From positions 1-64,000 of the forward strand of contig JAFUGY010000058.1 of assembly GCA_017469115.1 (NCBI GenBank): 64,000 bases of DNA. The letters are read 5' to 3'. This stretch comes from Oscillospiraceae bacterium (lineage in GTDB: Bacteria; Bacillota; Clostridia; Oscillospirales; Oscillospiraceae). Numbering within the stretch: the stretch's first letter is position 1; each line of letters opens with the position of its first letter. Shown one piece after another: positions 35,133 to 44,036 of this stretch. The translations under genes and the position numbers were made by a program. The notes below the pieces were generated by a model, which did no database searches, had not been told where the DNA came from, and was given only the letters and a program-made list of their open reading frames with translations.

Positions 35133-36110
35133 TTGAAAAACGGAATTGTTATCGTCGGTACCACGTTTGTTGATATCAAGGGCTTTCCCTTCAATACTTA
35201 TATCCCGGCCGGGAGAAATGCCGGCGCGGTCGAAATCGTACACGGCGGGGTAGGGCGTAATGTCGCGGAAGACATTGCCAATATGGAGCTCCGGCCGACG
35301 TATGTCAGCATGGTGGATACCACCGCTCAGGGCGAAGAAGTGATCAAAAAGCTTCAGAACCACAAGGTGAATACCGATTATATTGTTTCCGCACCCGATG
35401 GGCTGGGGATGTGGCTCGCCGTCTTCGATGAAACAGGAGATGTTGTGGGGTCTATCTCCAAGCGCCCGGTGATGGATCCTATGGCAGTGCTTCTCGATGA
35501 AAAGGGAGACGAGATTTTCAGTGCCTGCGACAGCGTGGTTCTTGAAATCGACATGGACAAGGAAGTCGTGAAGCGGGTTCTGCGCTATGCCGGGAAGTAC
35601 CATAAGCGTGTTTTTGCCGTGGTTGCCAACATGAGCATTGCCTCGGAGCGTCGTGATTTTCTCCAGCAGATTGATTGCTTTGTCTGTAACCTGCAGGAAG
35701 CCGGGATCCTTTTCGTCGATAATTTTTCCGGTATGGAACCGGAGGAACTCGCCGAAGCGCTCTCTGAGCGTATCATCAATGCAAGGATTCCTTCCATGAT
35801 TGTCACCCTCGGCAGCAGGGGAGCTGTCTATGCCGACTGCAACGGCAACAAAGGCACTTATGCTGCCAGCAAAGTCAAGGTGAAGGATACCACCGGTGCG
35901 GGGGACGCTTTTTGTGCCGGTGTAGCCGCCGGCCTCACTTACGGCAAGGATCTCCTCGGAGCCGTTGAAATCGGCACGCGCCTTGCTGCTTCTGTCATTA
36001 CCGTTTCCGAAAACGTTTGCCCGCGCTTTCGGCCGGAGGAACTTGGCCTCAATCCTGCGCTGTATAAGCCTCAGCTCTCGTTCTACGGAGATGAGGATCT
36101 GGTAAAATAG
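35133..36110 (+). CDS. PfkB-family carbohydrate/nucleoside kinase
   Basis: Ribokinase-like kinase of 325 residues, starting at TTG 35133 after AAAGGAG. The PfkB signature DTTGAGDAFCAG near residue 252 contains the catalytic aspartate, and the N-terminal HGGVGRNVAEDIANM matches signature 1. The latter resembles pseudouridine and related nucleoside kinases more than fructokinases. It is followed 7 bases later by a LacI gene, so the two are probably co-transcribed. Sugar or nucleoside substrate not determined. Confidence 0.85.
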   Translation: MKNGIVIVGTTFVDIKGFPFNTYIPAGRNAGAVEIVHGGVGRNVAEDIANMELRPTYVSMVDTTAQGEEVIKKLQNHKVNTDYIVSAPDGLGMWLAVFDETGDVVGSISKRPVMDPMAVLLDEKGDEIFSACDSVVLEIDMDKEVVKRVLRYAGKYHKRVFAVVANMSIASERRDFLQQIDCFVCNLQEAGILFVDNFSGMEPEELAEALSERIINARIPSMIVTLGSRGAVYADCNGNKGTYAASKVKVKDTTGAGDAFCAGVAAGLTYGKDLLGAVEIGTRLAASVITVSENVCPRFRPEELGLNPALYKPQLSFYGDEDLVK

Positions 36111-36117
36111 TGCCGCT

Positions 36118-37134
36118 ATGACGATTAAAGATATTGCGAGAGAGTGCGGAGTCGGCATCAGTACGGTTTCCCGCGTCCTGAACAACAAGCCGGACGTCAG
36201 TGAAGAAGTCCGTAAAAAAGTTCTGGCAGCGGTGGAGACAAACGGCTACATTCCCAATAATTCCGCGCGCGACCTTGTCAAAAGCCGCTCCGATGCAATC
36301 GGGGTTGTGGTGCGCGGAACGGGAAATCTCTTTTTCTCGGATATGCTGAAGGTCATCGCTGCCGAAATCGACCGGCGGGGATACGATATGATCCTCCGCT
36401 TTCTCGCCACAGACGAGGACGAAGTGAAAGCCGGTGCCATCCTGGAGCGGGAAAAAAAGCTTCGCGGCTTGCTCTTTCTTGGCGGGAGATTCAATTATAC
36501 CCCCGCCGAAATGTCGTTGATCGGCGTCCCCTATGTCTGCTGTTCCTATACCAATTCCTTTGGTACGCTGCGGGAAAGTGACTTCTCTTCCGTCTCGATT
36601 GATGACTTTAAAACAGCCTATGAAGCAGTCTCCGTTCTGATTGCTGCGGGGCACAGCAGAATCGCAGCTTTTTTTGATGCCTGTGACGATCACTCCATCA
36701 GTGAGCTGCGGTATGACGGGTATTGTGCCGCGTTAAAAAAAAACGGAATCCCTGTCGATCCCGCGCTGGTCGTGCAGACGGGCGGCTTCGAAATGGAAGA
36801 CGGTTACAGAAGCATGAAAAGCCTGATCGAAAGCGGAGCCGGGTTCACTGCCGCTTTTGTGGAAGCGGATATGATGGCAATTGCCGCCATCAAAGCCTTG
36901 CATGACTGCCATAAGAGGGTTCCGGAAGACTGTTCCGTTATTGCCATTGACGGATTGAAGCTCTCGGAATATACGTCTCCTACCTTGACCACCATGATTC
37001 AGCCCGGAGAAGAAATTGCCCGGGAAAGCGTACGGATTTTAATGGACATGATCGAAAAAGGAATCGAAGGGGTCCATCTCCGCCCGGAGGCACATCTTCG
37101 CAACGGCGGTTCTGTATGCAGCCGGCAGTTGTAA
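36118..37134 (+). CDS. LacI-family transcriptional regulator
   Basis: 338 residues. The N-terminal helix-turn-helix TIKDIARECGVGISTVSRVLN and hinge region (residues 1-60) are followed by a periplasmic-binding-like sugar-sensing domain. It lies upstream of a sugar ABC transporter operon whose promoter carries two LacI-type operators at 37272-37297, so it is the probable local repressor, perhaps released by maltodextrins or another glycan. It is transcribed with the PfkB kinase. Confidence 0.92.
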   Translation: MTIKDIARECGVGISTVSRVLNNKPDVSEEVRKKVLAAVETNGYIPNNSARDLVKSRSDAIGVVVRGTGNLFFSDMLKVIAAEIDRRGYDMILRFLATDEDEVKAGAILEREKKLRGLLFLGGRFNYTPAEMSLIGVPYVCCSYTNSFGTLRESDFSSVSIDDFKTAYEAVSVLIAAGHSRIAAFFDACDDHSISELRYDGYCAALKKNGIPVDPALVVQTGGFEMEDGYRSMKSLIESGAGFTAAFVEADMMAIAAIKALHDCHKRVPEDCSVIAIDGLKLSEYTSPTLTTMIQPGEEIARESVRILMDMIEKGIEGVHLRPEAHLRNGGSVCSRQL

Positions 37135-37194
37135 AAGGAATTCTACTTGGGTTGTGCAACCTGCACAAAAACAGAAGAGGAAATTTGTTCAAAG

Positions 37195-37222
37195 CGCCGA
37201 AGTTTTTTCCTTCGGCGTTTTC
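37195..37222 (+). terminator. Terminator after the LacI gene
   Basis: CGCCGAAG at 37195-37202 pairs with CTTCGGCG at 37210-37217, followed by TTTTC. Confidence 0.8.
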
Positions 37223-37226
37223 TTTG

Positions 37227-37297
37227 TTGACTTTTTGCAAAATCGATTTTAAAATCATATCAGAAGGAGATGGAAACGTTTCCGGTAACGTTTCCGG
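37227..37297 (+). promoter_or_regulatory. Sugar-transporter promoter with tandem LacI operators
   Basis: TTGACT at 37227-37232 and TAAAAT at 37250-37255 with a 17-base spacer. Just past the expected start are GAAACGTTTC (37273-37282, a perfect palindrome) and a near-repeat GTAACGTTTCC (37285-37295). The downstream position fits repression by blocking initiation or elongation. Confidence 0.8.
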
Positions 37298-37391
37298 AAA
37301 GAATTTTCATCTATATCAGTCGGTTTTATCATGCATCGCATGTTAAAATACCATCCCAAAAGGGAATATTATGAAAAAGGAGAAAAACAAA

Positions 37392-38669
37392 ATGAAAAAG
37401 ATCCTCGCACTTGTTCTTACACTTTGCATGGTCTTTGCACTTTGCGCAGCTTCCGCTTCCGCAGATGCAAAGGGCTCTGTCTACTGGCTCAACTTCAAGC
37501 CTGAGCTGGATGAAACTGCACAGCAGCTCGCCAAAATGTACACTGAAAAGACCGGTGTGGAAGTAAAAGTTGTCACAGCTGCTTCCGGCACCTATTCTCA
37601 GACGCTCACTTCTGAGATGGACAAGTCTTCCGCTCCTACCATGTTCATCATCGGCAACCAGGCCGGCGTGAAGGATTGGGGCGAATTTGCTATGGACCTC
37701 ACCGACACCCCCATTGCCAATGAGCTCACCACCGATGCCTATAACCTCTATGATGAGGACGGCCGTCTCGTCTCCATCGGCTACTGCTACGAGTGCTACG
37801 GCATCATTGTCAACCCCGACCTGATTGAAAAAGCAGGCCACAGCATGGACGAAATCAAGAACTTTGACGGCCTCAAGGCTGTTGCCGAAGACATCCATGC
37901 ACGCGCTGCCGAGCTCGGCTTCGATGCATTCTCTTCCTCCGATATGGACGGTTCTTCTTCCTGGCGTTTCACCGGTCATATGGCCAACCTCGAGTATGTC
38001 TATGAAGAGCGTGCAGCCGGCGCCGTGTGGACGGAGTGCCCTGCCACCATCACCGGCGAATTCATGCCCAACTTCAAAAACCTCTATGACCTCTGCATCA
38101 ACAACAGCCTCACCGCTCCGACTGATCTTGCAACCGGCGGTCACGATGCTGAAAACGAATTCAAAACCGGCAAGGCAGCCTTCTTTGTGAATGGCTCCTG
38201 GGAGTATGCAGCAGTTTCCGGCGATGTCCCCAATGCTGTGATGATCCCGTACTACTGCGGTGTGGAAGGCGAAGAGAAAGCCGGCCTCAACTGCGGCACT
38301 GAGAACTGCTGGGCCATTAACGACACCGTTTCCGATGCCGACAAGGCAGCCACGATGGACTTCATGGTATGGCTCGTTTCCGATCCCGAAGCTGCCGGCC
38401 TGATGGTTGAACAGCTCGGCGTTCTGCCTTACAAATCTGCTCCTGCTTCTGCAAACGGCTTCCTCAAGAATGCTGAAGAGTACACTGCTGACGGCTGCTA
38501 CGTCATGGATTGGGCAACCAATTATCAGCCGAACGTTGATGACTACCGTGCAGCTCTCGTCTCTGCTCTCAACCAGTACAATGCCGATCAGAGCGATGCA
38601 AACTGGGAGCTCGTAAAGACGGCCTTCGTCGATGGCTGGGCAGTGCAGTATGCTGCAGCAAACGGCTGA
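37392..38669 (+). CDS. Sugar ABC transporter substrate-binding protein
   Basis: Extracellular solute-binding protein of the maltose-type family, about 425 residues. The start is ATG 37392 because AAAGGAG lies at 37376-37382, inside the longer reading frame. The signal peptide ends ASASA near residue 22 and has no lipobox cysteine. Aromatic-rich stretches such as YWLNFK and WEYAAV suit sugar binding. It is the first gene after the operator region and is followed by two permeases and malQ, so maltodextrin is a good guess. A stem-loop follows the stop. Confidence 0.9.
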   Translation: MKKILALVLTLCMVFALCAASASADAKGSVYWLNFKPELDETAQQLAKMYTEKTGVEVKVVTAASGTYSQTLTSEMDKSSAPTMFIIGNQAGVKDWGEFAMDLTDTPIANELTTDAYNLYDEDGRLVSIGYCYECYGIIVNPDLIEKAGHSMDEIKNFDGLKAVAEDIHARAAELGFDAFSSSDMDGSSSWRFTGHMANLEYVYEERAAGAVWTECPATITGEFMPNFKNLYDLCINNSLTAPTDLATGGHDAENEFKTGKAAFFVNGSWEYAAVSGDVPNAVMIPYYCGVEGEEKAGLNCGTENCWAINDTVSDADKAATMDFMVWLVSDPEAAGLMVEQLGVLPYKSAPASANGFLKNAEEYTADGCYVMDWATNYQPNVDDYRAALVSALNQYNADQSDANWELVKTAFVDGWAVQYAAANG

Positions 38670-38703
38670 TCCATTTCCTTACTTGCTTCACTGAAATAGT
38701 CTG

Positions 38704-38733
38704 CGGGGCGGGCGCGAACGCTCGCCCCGTTTT
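38704..38733 (+). terminator. Hairpin between binding protein and permeases
   Basis: A GC-rich stem (38704-38714 with 38719-38729, one G-T pair) with a GAA-type loop and TTTTC tail. Such hairpins commonly protect the abundant binding-protein mRNA and allow only part of the transcripts to reach the permeases. Confidence 0.75.
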
Positions 38734-38759
38734 CTGTTAAACAAAAAGGAGATGATTCT

Positions 38760-39647
38760 TTGAAAAAGGGTATTTTTAAAAACCCGCTTCGTCGCTGGTT
38801 CTGGCTGTTCCTGGGGCCGGTGGTCGCGGCGTTTATCATCGGCTTTGTATGGCCGTTTATGCAGGGCATTTACCTGTCTTTCTGCAAATTTAAACTGATC
38901 TCCAGAACAACCTGGGTCGGCTTCGAAAATTACGGCAAGGCCTTTTCCGATCCCACCTTCCTGCATGCTTTCTGGTATTCCGCTCTTTTTGCCATTACCA
39001 GCCTGATCTTTATCAATGTGCTCGGGTTTGCTGCAGCCTATGCGCTTACCCAGGGCATCAAGGGCAGCAACCTGTTTCGTACGGTTTTCTTTATGCCGAA
39101 CCTGATCGGCGGCATTGTCCTCGGTTATATCTGGTCCATGATTTTTGACGGGATCTTGTCCCGTTACGGTACGTCGATCCTGCTGGAATCCAAATACGGC
39201 TTCTGGGGGCTCATCATTCTGATGTGCTGGCAACAGATCGGGTATATGATGATTATTTATATTGCCGGTCTGCAGTCGGTCCCGGAGGATATGCTGGAAG
39301 CCGCTAAAATTGACGGCGCTACCAAAACGCAGACGCTCTTCAAAGTCACTATTCCCAACGTGATGCCTTCCATCACCATCTGCACGTTCCTGAGCCTCAC
39401 CAACGGCTTCAAGCTGTTCGACCAGAACCTCGCTTTAACAGCCGGTCAGCCGTTTATCATTCAACCGGGCGGAACCACCGTTAAGACCACTGAAATGCTT
39501 GCCCTGAATATTTACAACACCTTCTATGGGTCCAGCTCCGCTTCTCAGGGTGTTGCTCAGGCAAAAGCAGTCTTGTTCTTTATCCTCGTGGCAGGCCTCG
39601 GGCTTGCACAGCTTGCCTATACGCGGAAAAGGGAGGTGCAGCAGTAA
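38760..39647 (+). CDS. Sugar ABC transporter permease (MalF/MsmF-like)
   Basis: 295 residues with six hydrophobic helices, starting at TTG 38760 after AAGGAG. The EAA loop is near residues 175-195 (EDMLEAAKIDGATKTQ). First of two permeases; its last base overlaps the start of the second. Part of the LacI-controlled sugar importer. No ATPase is encoded here, so a shared MsmK/MalK-type ATPase elsewhere is presumably used. Confidence 0.9.
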   Translation: MKKGIFKNPLRRWFWLFLGPVVAAFIIGFVWPFMQGIYLSFCKFKLISRTTWVGFENYGKAFSDPTFLHAFWYSALFAITSLIFINVLGFAAAYALTQGIKGSNLFRTVFFMPNLIGGIVLGYIWSMIFDGILSRYGTSILLESKYGFWGLIILMCWQQIGYMMIIYIAGLQSVPEDMLEAAKIDGATKTQTLFKVTIPNVMPSITICTFLSLTNGFKLFDQNLALTAGQPFIIQPGGTTVKTTEMLALNIYNTFYGSSSASQGVAQAKAVLFFILVAGLGLAQLAYTRKREVQQ

Positions 39648-40507
39648 TGAACAAAGGTCAGTCTCTCAGTGCCGAACAGAGAAGCAAAACTGTGCTCTCT
39701 GTGGTGCTTGGCATTATCTGCATCATTTATGTCCTCCCGGTTCTCACCGTGGTGCTCAACTCCTTCAAGGTGAATACCTTCGTCAAAACGGATACGTTTG
39801 CCATCCCGACAGGGGAGATGTGGGCAGGCTTCCAGAACTTCATCAAGGGCATGACGTTTGGCAATTATCCCTTCTGGAAGAGCGTTCTTTACAGCACCAT
39901 GATCACCATCCTCTCCACCGGCCTGATTCTCCTCTTCACGTCGATGGCCGCGTGGTACATTGCCCGCGTCAATTCCGTGGTCTGCAAAGGCATTTACTTC
40001 CTGTGTGTGTTTTCCATGGTCGTGCCTTTCCAGATGGTCATGTTCACCCTTTCCAAAACGGCAGATAAGCTGCATCTCAACACCCCGTGGACGATTCCCA
40101 TCGTCTATCTCGGCTTCGGTGCCGGCCTTGCCATTTTCATGTTCGTCGGTTTTGTCAAATCCATTCCTCTTGAAATCGAAGAAGCCGCCTCGATTGACGG
40201 CTGCGGCCCTCTGCGCACCTTCTTCCTGGTCGTCTTCCCCATGCTGAAGCCGACGATGATCTCCGTCGGTATTCTGGAAATCATGTGGGTCTGGAATGAC
40301 TACCTCCTGCCCTATCTGGTTCTGGATATCAACAAATATCGCACCATTCCCATCCATATTCAGTACCTCAAGGGCTCCTACGGCACGGTTGACCTCGGTG
40401 CAACCATGGCTCTGATTCTTCTCAGCATTATTCCTGTCATTATTTTCTATCTCGCCTGCCAGAAACACATCATCAAGGGTGTTGCCGCAGGGGCGGTGAA
40501 AGGATAA
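39647..40507 (+). CDS. Sugar ABC transporter permease (MalG/MsmG-like)
   Basis: 286 residues, six helices, with the EAA loop near 180-200 (EIEEAASIDGCGPLRT) and the typical ending HIIKGVAAGAVKG. It overlaps the first permease by one base and precedes malQ by 26 bases. It completes the membrane channel of the importer. Confidence 0.92.
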   Translation: MNKGQSLSAEQRSKTVLSVVLGIICIIYVLPVLTVVLNSFKVNTFVKTDTFAIPTGEMWAGFQNFIKGMTFGNYPFWKSVLYSTMITILSTGLILLFTSMAAWYIARVNSVVCKGIYFLCVFSMVVPFQMVMFTLSKTADKLHLNTPWTIPIVYLGFGAGLAIFMFVGFVKSIPLEIEEAASIDGCGPLRTFFLVVFPMLKPTMISVGILEIMWVWNDYLLPYLVLDINKYRTIPIHIQYLKGSYGTVDLGATMALILLSIIPVIIFYLACQKHIIKGVAAGAVKG

Positions 40508-40533
40508 TTTCTCACAAAGGTCGTGATGTTCAA

Positions 40534-42012
40534 ATGATTCGTTCTTCCGGTGTTTTAATGGCAATGTCGTCTCTGCCCTCTCCCTACGGAATTGGCACCA
40601 TGGGCAAGTCCGCCTATGATTTTGTCGATTTTCTCGAAGCAGCCGGCCAGAAATACTGGCAGCTCCTGCCTCTGGGCCCAACCTCCTTTGGCGACAGCCC
40701 TTATGCATCTCCCTCCACCTTTGCCGGCAATCCGTATTATATCGATCTGGACCTTCTCATCAAAGATGGGCTTCTCAAACGTTCCGACGTGAAAAAGCTT
40801 TCCTGGGGAGAGGATCCTGCCCAAACGGATTACAGCGCAATCTATTCCAGCCGCTACCAGGTGCTGCGGCAGGCTTATCACAACGGTTATGCCCGCTATG
40901 AGGAAGAAATTGCCGCCTTCCGTGCCGAAAATGCCTCCTGGCTGGAAAACTATGCGCTTTTTATGAGCGTCAAGGACAAGTTCAACGGCGCCTGCTGGCA
41001 GGATTGGCCGGATGATGCCATCCGTCTCAGAAAGCCCGAGGCGATTGCCGCCTACACACGCGAGCTTCAGGACGATATCCGTTTCTGGGTCTTTACACAA
41101 TTCCTGTTCTTCCGTCAGTGGAATGCTTTGCGCTCTTACGCCGCCGAAAAGGGAATCGGCTTCATCGGGGACGTTCCGATCTATGTCGCCATGGATTCTG
41201 CCGACATCTGGAGCGAGCCGCAGTTCTTCCAGTTGGATGAAGACCTCCGGCCGAAAGAAGTTTCCGGCTGTCCGCCCGATGCCTTTAACGATGACGGCCA
41301 GCTCTGGGGCAACCCTCTTTACGACTACGATCGTATGAAAGCGGACGGTTTCGGCTGGTGGATTCGCCGTATCGAAGGCATTTCCCGCCTTTACGATGTC
41401 ATCCGTATCGACCACTTCCGCGGCTTTGAGAGCTACTGGGCAGTTCCGGCTGAGGATGAAACTGCTAAAAACGGCGTCTGGCGCAAAGGACCGGGGATGG
41501 ATCTTGTCGGCGTTCTGACAAGCTGGTTTTCAAACCTCACTTTTATTGCCGAAGATCTCGGCTATACAACGCCTGAGGTGATGAAGCTCCTGTCCGATTC
41601 CGGCCTCCCCGGCATGAAGGTTCTGGAGTTTGCCTTTGATGCCCATGGTGATTCTGCTTACCTCCCGCACTGTTGCGCTTTCAACAGCAGCATGTACATC
41701 GGTACGCATGATAACGACACCGTCCTCGGCTGGGTCGATGCTACCTCCAAAACAGATCTCGACTTTGCCCGCAAGTATGCCCATATCACTCCGGATGAGG
41801 GCTGGTGCTGGGGGATGATCCGCACAGGCATGGCATCTCCTTCCAATCTGTTTGTCATGCAGATGCAGGATATACTCGAGCTCCCCGGCAACTGCCGGAT
41901 GAATACCCCTGGTGTTCCCCAGGGCAATTGGCGCTGGCGCATGTTGCCGGGTTCCCTGAATCGCAAACTTGCCAAACGCCTGAAGGATATGACCAAACTT
42001 TACAGGCGTTGA
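40534..42012 (+). CDS. malQ: 4-alpha-glucanotransferase
   Basis: GH77 amylomaltase, 492 residues, cytoplasmic. It transfers alpha-1,4-glucan segments between maltodextrins. SSLPSPYGIGTMG and WQLLPLGPT form the N-terminal sugar-binding part. The catalytic triad regions are RIDHFRGF (nucleophile Asp), IAEDLG (acid/base Glu) and GTHDNDT (third Asp). It is the last gene of the transporter operon, which identifies maltodextrins as the likely imported sugar. A strong terminator follows. Confidence 0.95.
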   Translation: MIRSSGVLMAMSSLPSPYGIGTMGKSAYDFVDFLEAAGQKYWQLLPLGPTSFGDSPYASPSTFAGNPYYIDLDLLIKDGLLKRSDVKKLSWGEDPAQTDYSAIYSSRYQVLRQAYHNGYARYEEEIAAFRAENASWLENYALFMSVKDKFNGACWQDWPDDAIRLRKPEAIAAYTRELQDDIRFWVFTQFLFFRQWNALRSYAAEKGIGFIGDVPIYVAMDSADIWSEPQFFQLDEDLRPKEVSGCPPDAFNDDGQLWGNPLYDYDRMKADGFGWWIRRIEGISRLYDVIRIDHFRGFESYWAVPAEDETAKNGVWRKGPGMDLVGVLTSWFSNLTFIAEDLGYTTPEVMKLLSDSGLPGMKVLEFAFDAHGDSAYLPHCCAFNSSMYIGTHDNDTVLGWVDATSKTDLDFARKYAHITPDEGWCWGMIRTGMASPSNLFVMQMQDILELPGNCRMNTPGVPQGNWRWRMLPGSLNRKLAKRLKDMTKLYRR

Positions 42013-42021
42013 CCAATCGTC

Positions 42022-42054
42022 AAACCACCGGCAGAAGATGCCGGTGGTTTTCAA
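42022..42054 (+). terminator. Terminator after malQ
   Basis: A perfect 12-pair stem (42022-42033 with 42039-42050), loop GAAGA, T-rich 3' arm and tail. Confidence 0.9.
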
Positions 42055-42209
42055 CTTTTCCACAAAGTTTCCCACAATTATGTTAATCATTGCGATGCGT
42101 TACCACACAATATGGTATGAATGGAAAAAGTAAAACGCTGCAAGTAGTTACAAATTGAAATTAATAGACATAACAAGATAAACATAATATCAAATACTGG
42201 CACTGTGAA

Positions 42210-42238
42210 TTGACGAGAAATGAATCCTTCGCTATAAT
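42210..42238 (+). promoter_or_regulatory. Promoter of the gamma-glutamyltransferase gene
   Basis: TTGACG at 42210-42215 and TATAAT at 42233-42238, 17 bases apart, about 50 bases before the start. AGGGAGG precedes the ATG. Confidence 0.8.
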
Positions 42239-42288
42239 AAAAGCAATCAGACCAGGCAAATAAACATTTTACTCAGGGAGGTATCACT

Positions 42289-43929
42289 ATGATTCAGGCA
42301 ACCCCTCCGTTATTCGATCCGCTTGCACAGCGCTATTCATCCCAACGTTTCCCCATCTATGCCAGAGGGGGAATGGTTAATTGTTCCAGCCCGCAAGCTG
42401 CAGCCGCAGGGCTTGAGATTTTGCGCTGCGGCGGAAATGCCGTGGATGCAGCCGTCGCTGCTGCTTCTACCCTGACCGTGACAGAGCCGACCGCTAACGG
42501 TCTTGGATCGGATGCTTTTGCATTGGTCTGGTCAGAGGCAGACCGGAAGCTTTACGGTCTCAATTCCAGCGGCCCGGCTCCGATGTTGGCATCCATTGAG
42601 CGAGTAGAGAAGGATTATCATGCAAACAATCATCACATGCCGACGCACGGCTGGGCCCCGATAACAGTTCCCGGTGCGCCGAAAGCATGGGCGGAACTCA
42701 ACAGTCGTTTCGGTCGTCTTTCTCTCTCGGAAGATCTTGCACCGGCTATCAGATATGCCGAGAATGGCTATCCCTGCTCGCCGAATCTTTCTCTCATGTG
42801 GCAGCAAAGTTTCGAACGGTATCGCGAAAAGCTTACTGGACCGATTTATGAGCCGTGGTATAAAACGTTTGTGCCAAAAGGCCGTGCACCTATGCCGGGT
42901 GAGATGGTTTTCCTCCCGGATCATGCGGCTTCTCTGCACGCAATCGGAGAAACACAGGCAGCGGCTTTTTATTCCGGAGAGCTGGCAAAAAAAATAGACG
43001 AACAGAGCCGCAAATTCGGCGGTTATCTCCGGTTTGAAGATCTTGCGGCATTTCGGGCAAAATGGGTGGAACCGATCCGTGTTTCCTACCGTGGTTATGA
43101 AGTTTGTGAAATTCCGCCGAACGGACAGGGGATTGTTGCGTTGATGGCGCTGAATATCCTTAAGGAATTTGAATTTCCGGAGAGAGACTGCGTTGAAACC
43201 TGCCACCGCCAGCTCGATGCCATCAAAATAGCCTTTGCCGATGCTCTGCAAACCGTCACCGATCCTGCACAGATGACGGTTGACTATCACGCATTTCTCG
43301 ATCCTTCTTACGGCGCACGCCGGGCTTCTGAAATCGGCGATACAGCCAAAGTCTATACTCATGTTGCACCCCCGAGAAGCGGAACCGTTTATCTCTGCTG
43401 TGCTGACGGGGAAGGAAATATGGTCTCTTACATTCAGTCCAATTATATGGGATTCGGCTCCGGTGTGGTGATCGACGGTACAGGCATTGCGTTGCAGAAC
43501 CGCGGTGCCGACTTTTCTCTCGATCCCGCTGCTGCAAATTGTTTGCAGCCGGGAAAGAGGAGTTATCACACTATTATCCCGGGTTTCCTGATGAAAGGCA
43601 ATGTTCCGGTCGGCCCCTTCGGCGTTATGGGAGCCTATATGCAGCCACAGGGGCATGTGCAGGTGATGATGAATGTGATTGACTTCCATATGGATCCCCA
43701 GCAGGCGCTGGATGCACCCCGCTGGCAATGGATGCGTGACGGGCACATCACGGTGGAAACCCGGTTTGACCCGAATCTTGCCCATGCACTGGCACGCCGC
43801 GGCCATGATGTCAGCGTTAATATCTCCACTCCGGATTTCGGCCGGGGCCAGATGATTATGCGCCTGCCTGATGGCGTCCTTGTCGGTGGAACGGAGTCCC
43901 GCACGGACAGTAACATTGCTTGCTTTTGA
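42289..43929 (+). CDS. ggt: Gamma-glutamyltransferase family protein
   Basis: 546-residue N-terminal-nucleophile hydrolase of the gamma-glutamyltranspeptidase family. GGNAVDAAVAAASTLTVTEP near residue 48 is the family's substrate-pocket stretch. The predicted self-cleavage and catalytic threonine is in SGTVYLCC near residue 366, where classical enzymes read TTHFS. No signal peptide is evident, so it is probably cytoplasmic, like YwrD-type members. It would hydrolyse gamma-glutamyl compounds such as glutathione or gamma-glutamyl peptides. Single-gene unit with its own promoter. Confidence 0.88.
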   Translation: MIQATPPLFDPLAQRYSSQRFPIYARGGMVNCSSPQAAAAGLEILRCGGNAVDAAVAAASTLTVTEPTANGLGSDAFALVWSEADRKLYGLNSSGPAPMLASIERVEKDYHANNHHMPTHGWAPITVPGAPKAWAELNSRFGRLSLSEDLAPAIRYAENGYPCSPNLSLMWQQSFERYREKLTGPIYEPWYKTFVPKGRAPMPGEMVFLPDHAASLHAIGETQAAAFYSGELAKKIDEQSRKFGGYLRFEDLAAFRAKWVEPIRVSYRGYEVCEIPPNGQGIVALMALNILKEFEFPERDCVETCHRQLDAIKIAFADALQTVTDPAQMTVDYHAFLDPSYGARRASEIGDTAKVYTHVAPPRSGTVYLCCADGEGNMVSYIQSNYMGFGSGVVIDGTGIALQNRGADFSLDPAAANCLQPGKRSYHTIIPGFLMKGNVPVGPFGVMGAYMQPQGHVQVMMNVIDFHMDPQQALDAPRWQWMRDGHITVETRFDPNLAHALARRGHDVSVNISTPDFGRGQMIMRLPDGVLVGGTESRTDSNIACF

Positions 43930-43966
43930 AAATGTGATTATTTTGTAAGAAAATCGAAAATAATTG

Positions 43967-43995
43967 TTGCAAAAAACGGAGTCATCATGTATACT
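43967..43995 (+). promoter_or_regulatory. Promoter of the surface-protein gene
   Basis: TTGCAA at 43967-43972, a 17-base spacer and TATACT at 43990-43995; the start codon is 42 bases on, preceded by GGGGGCGCT. Confidence 0.75.
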
Positions 43996-44036
43996 GTCTA
44001 TGTATTATGTTGACTTACTTATAGGGGGCGCTCTAT

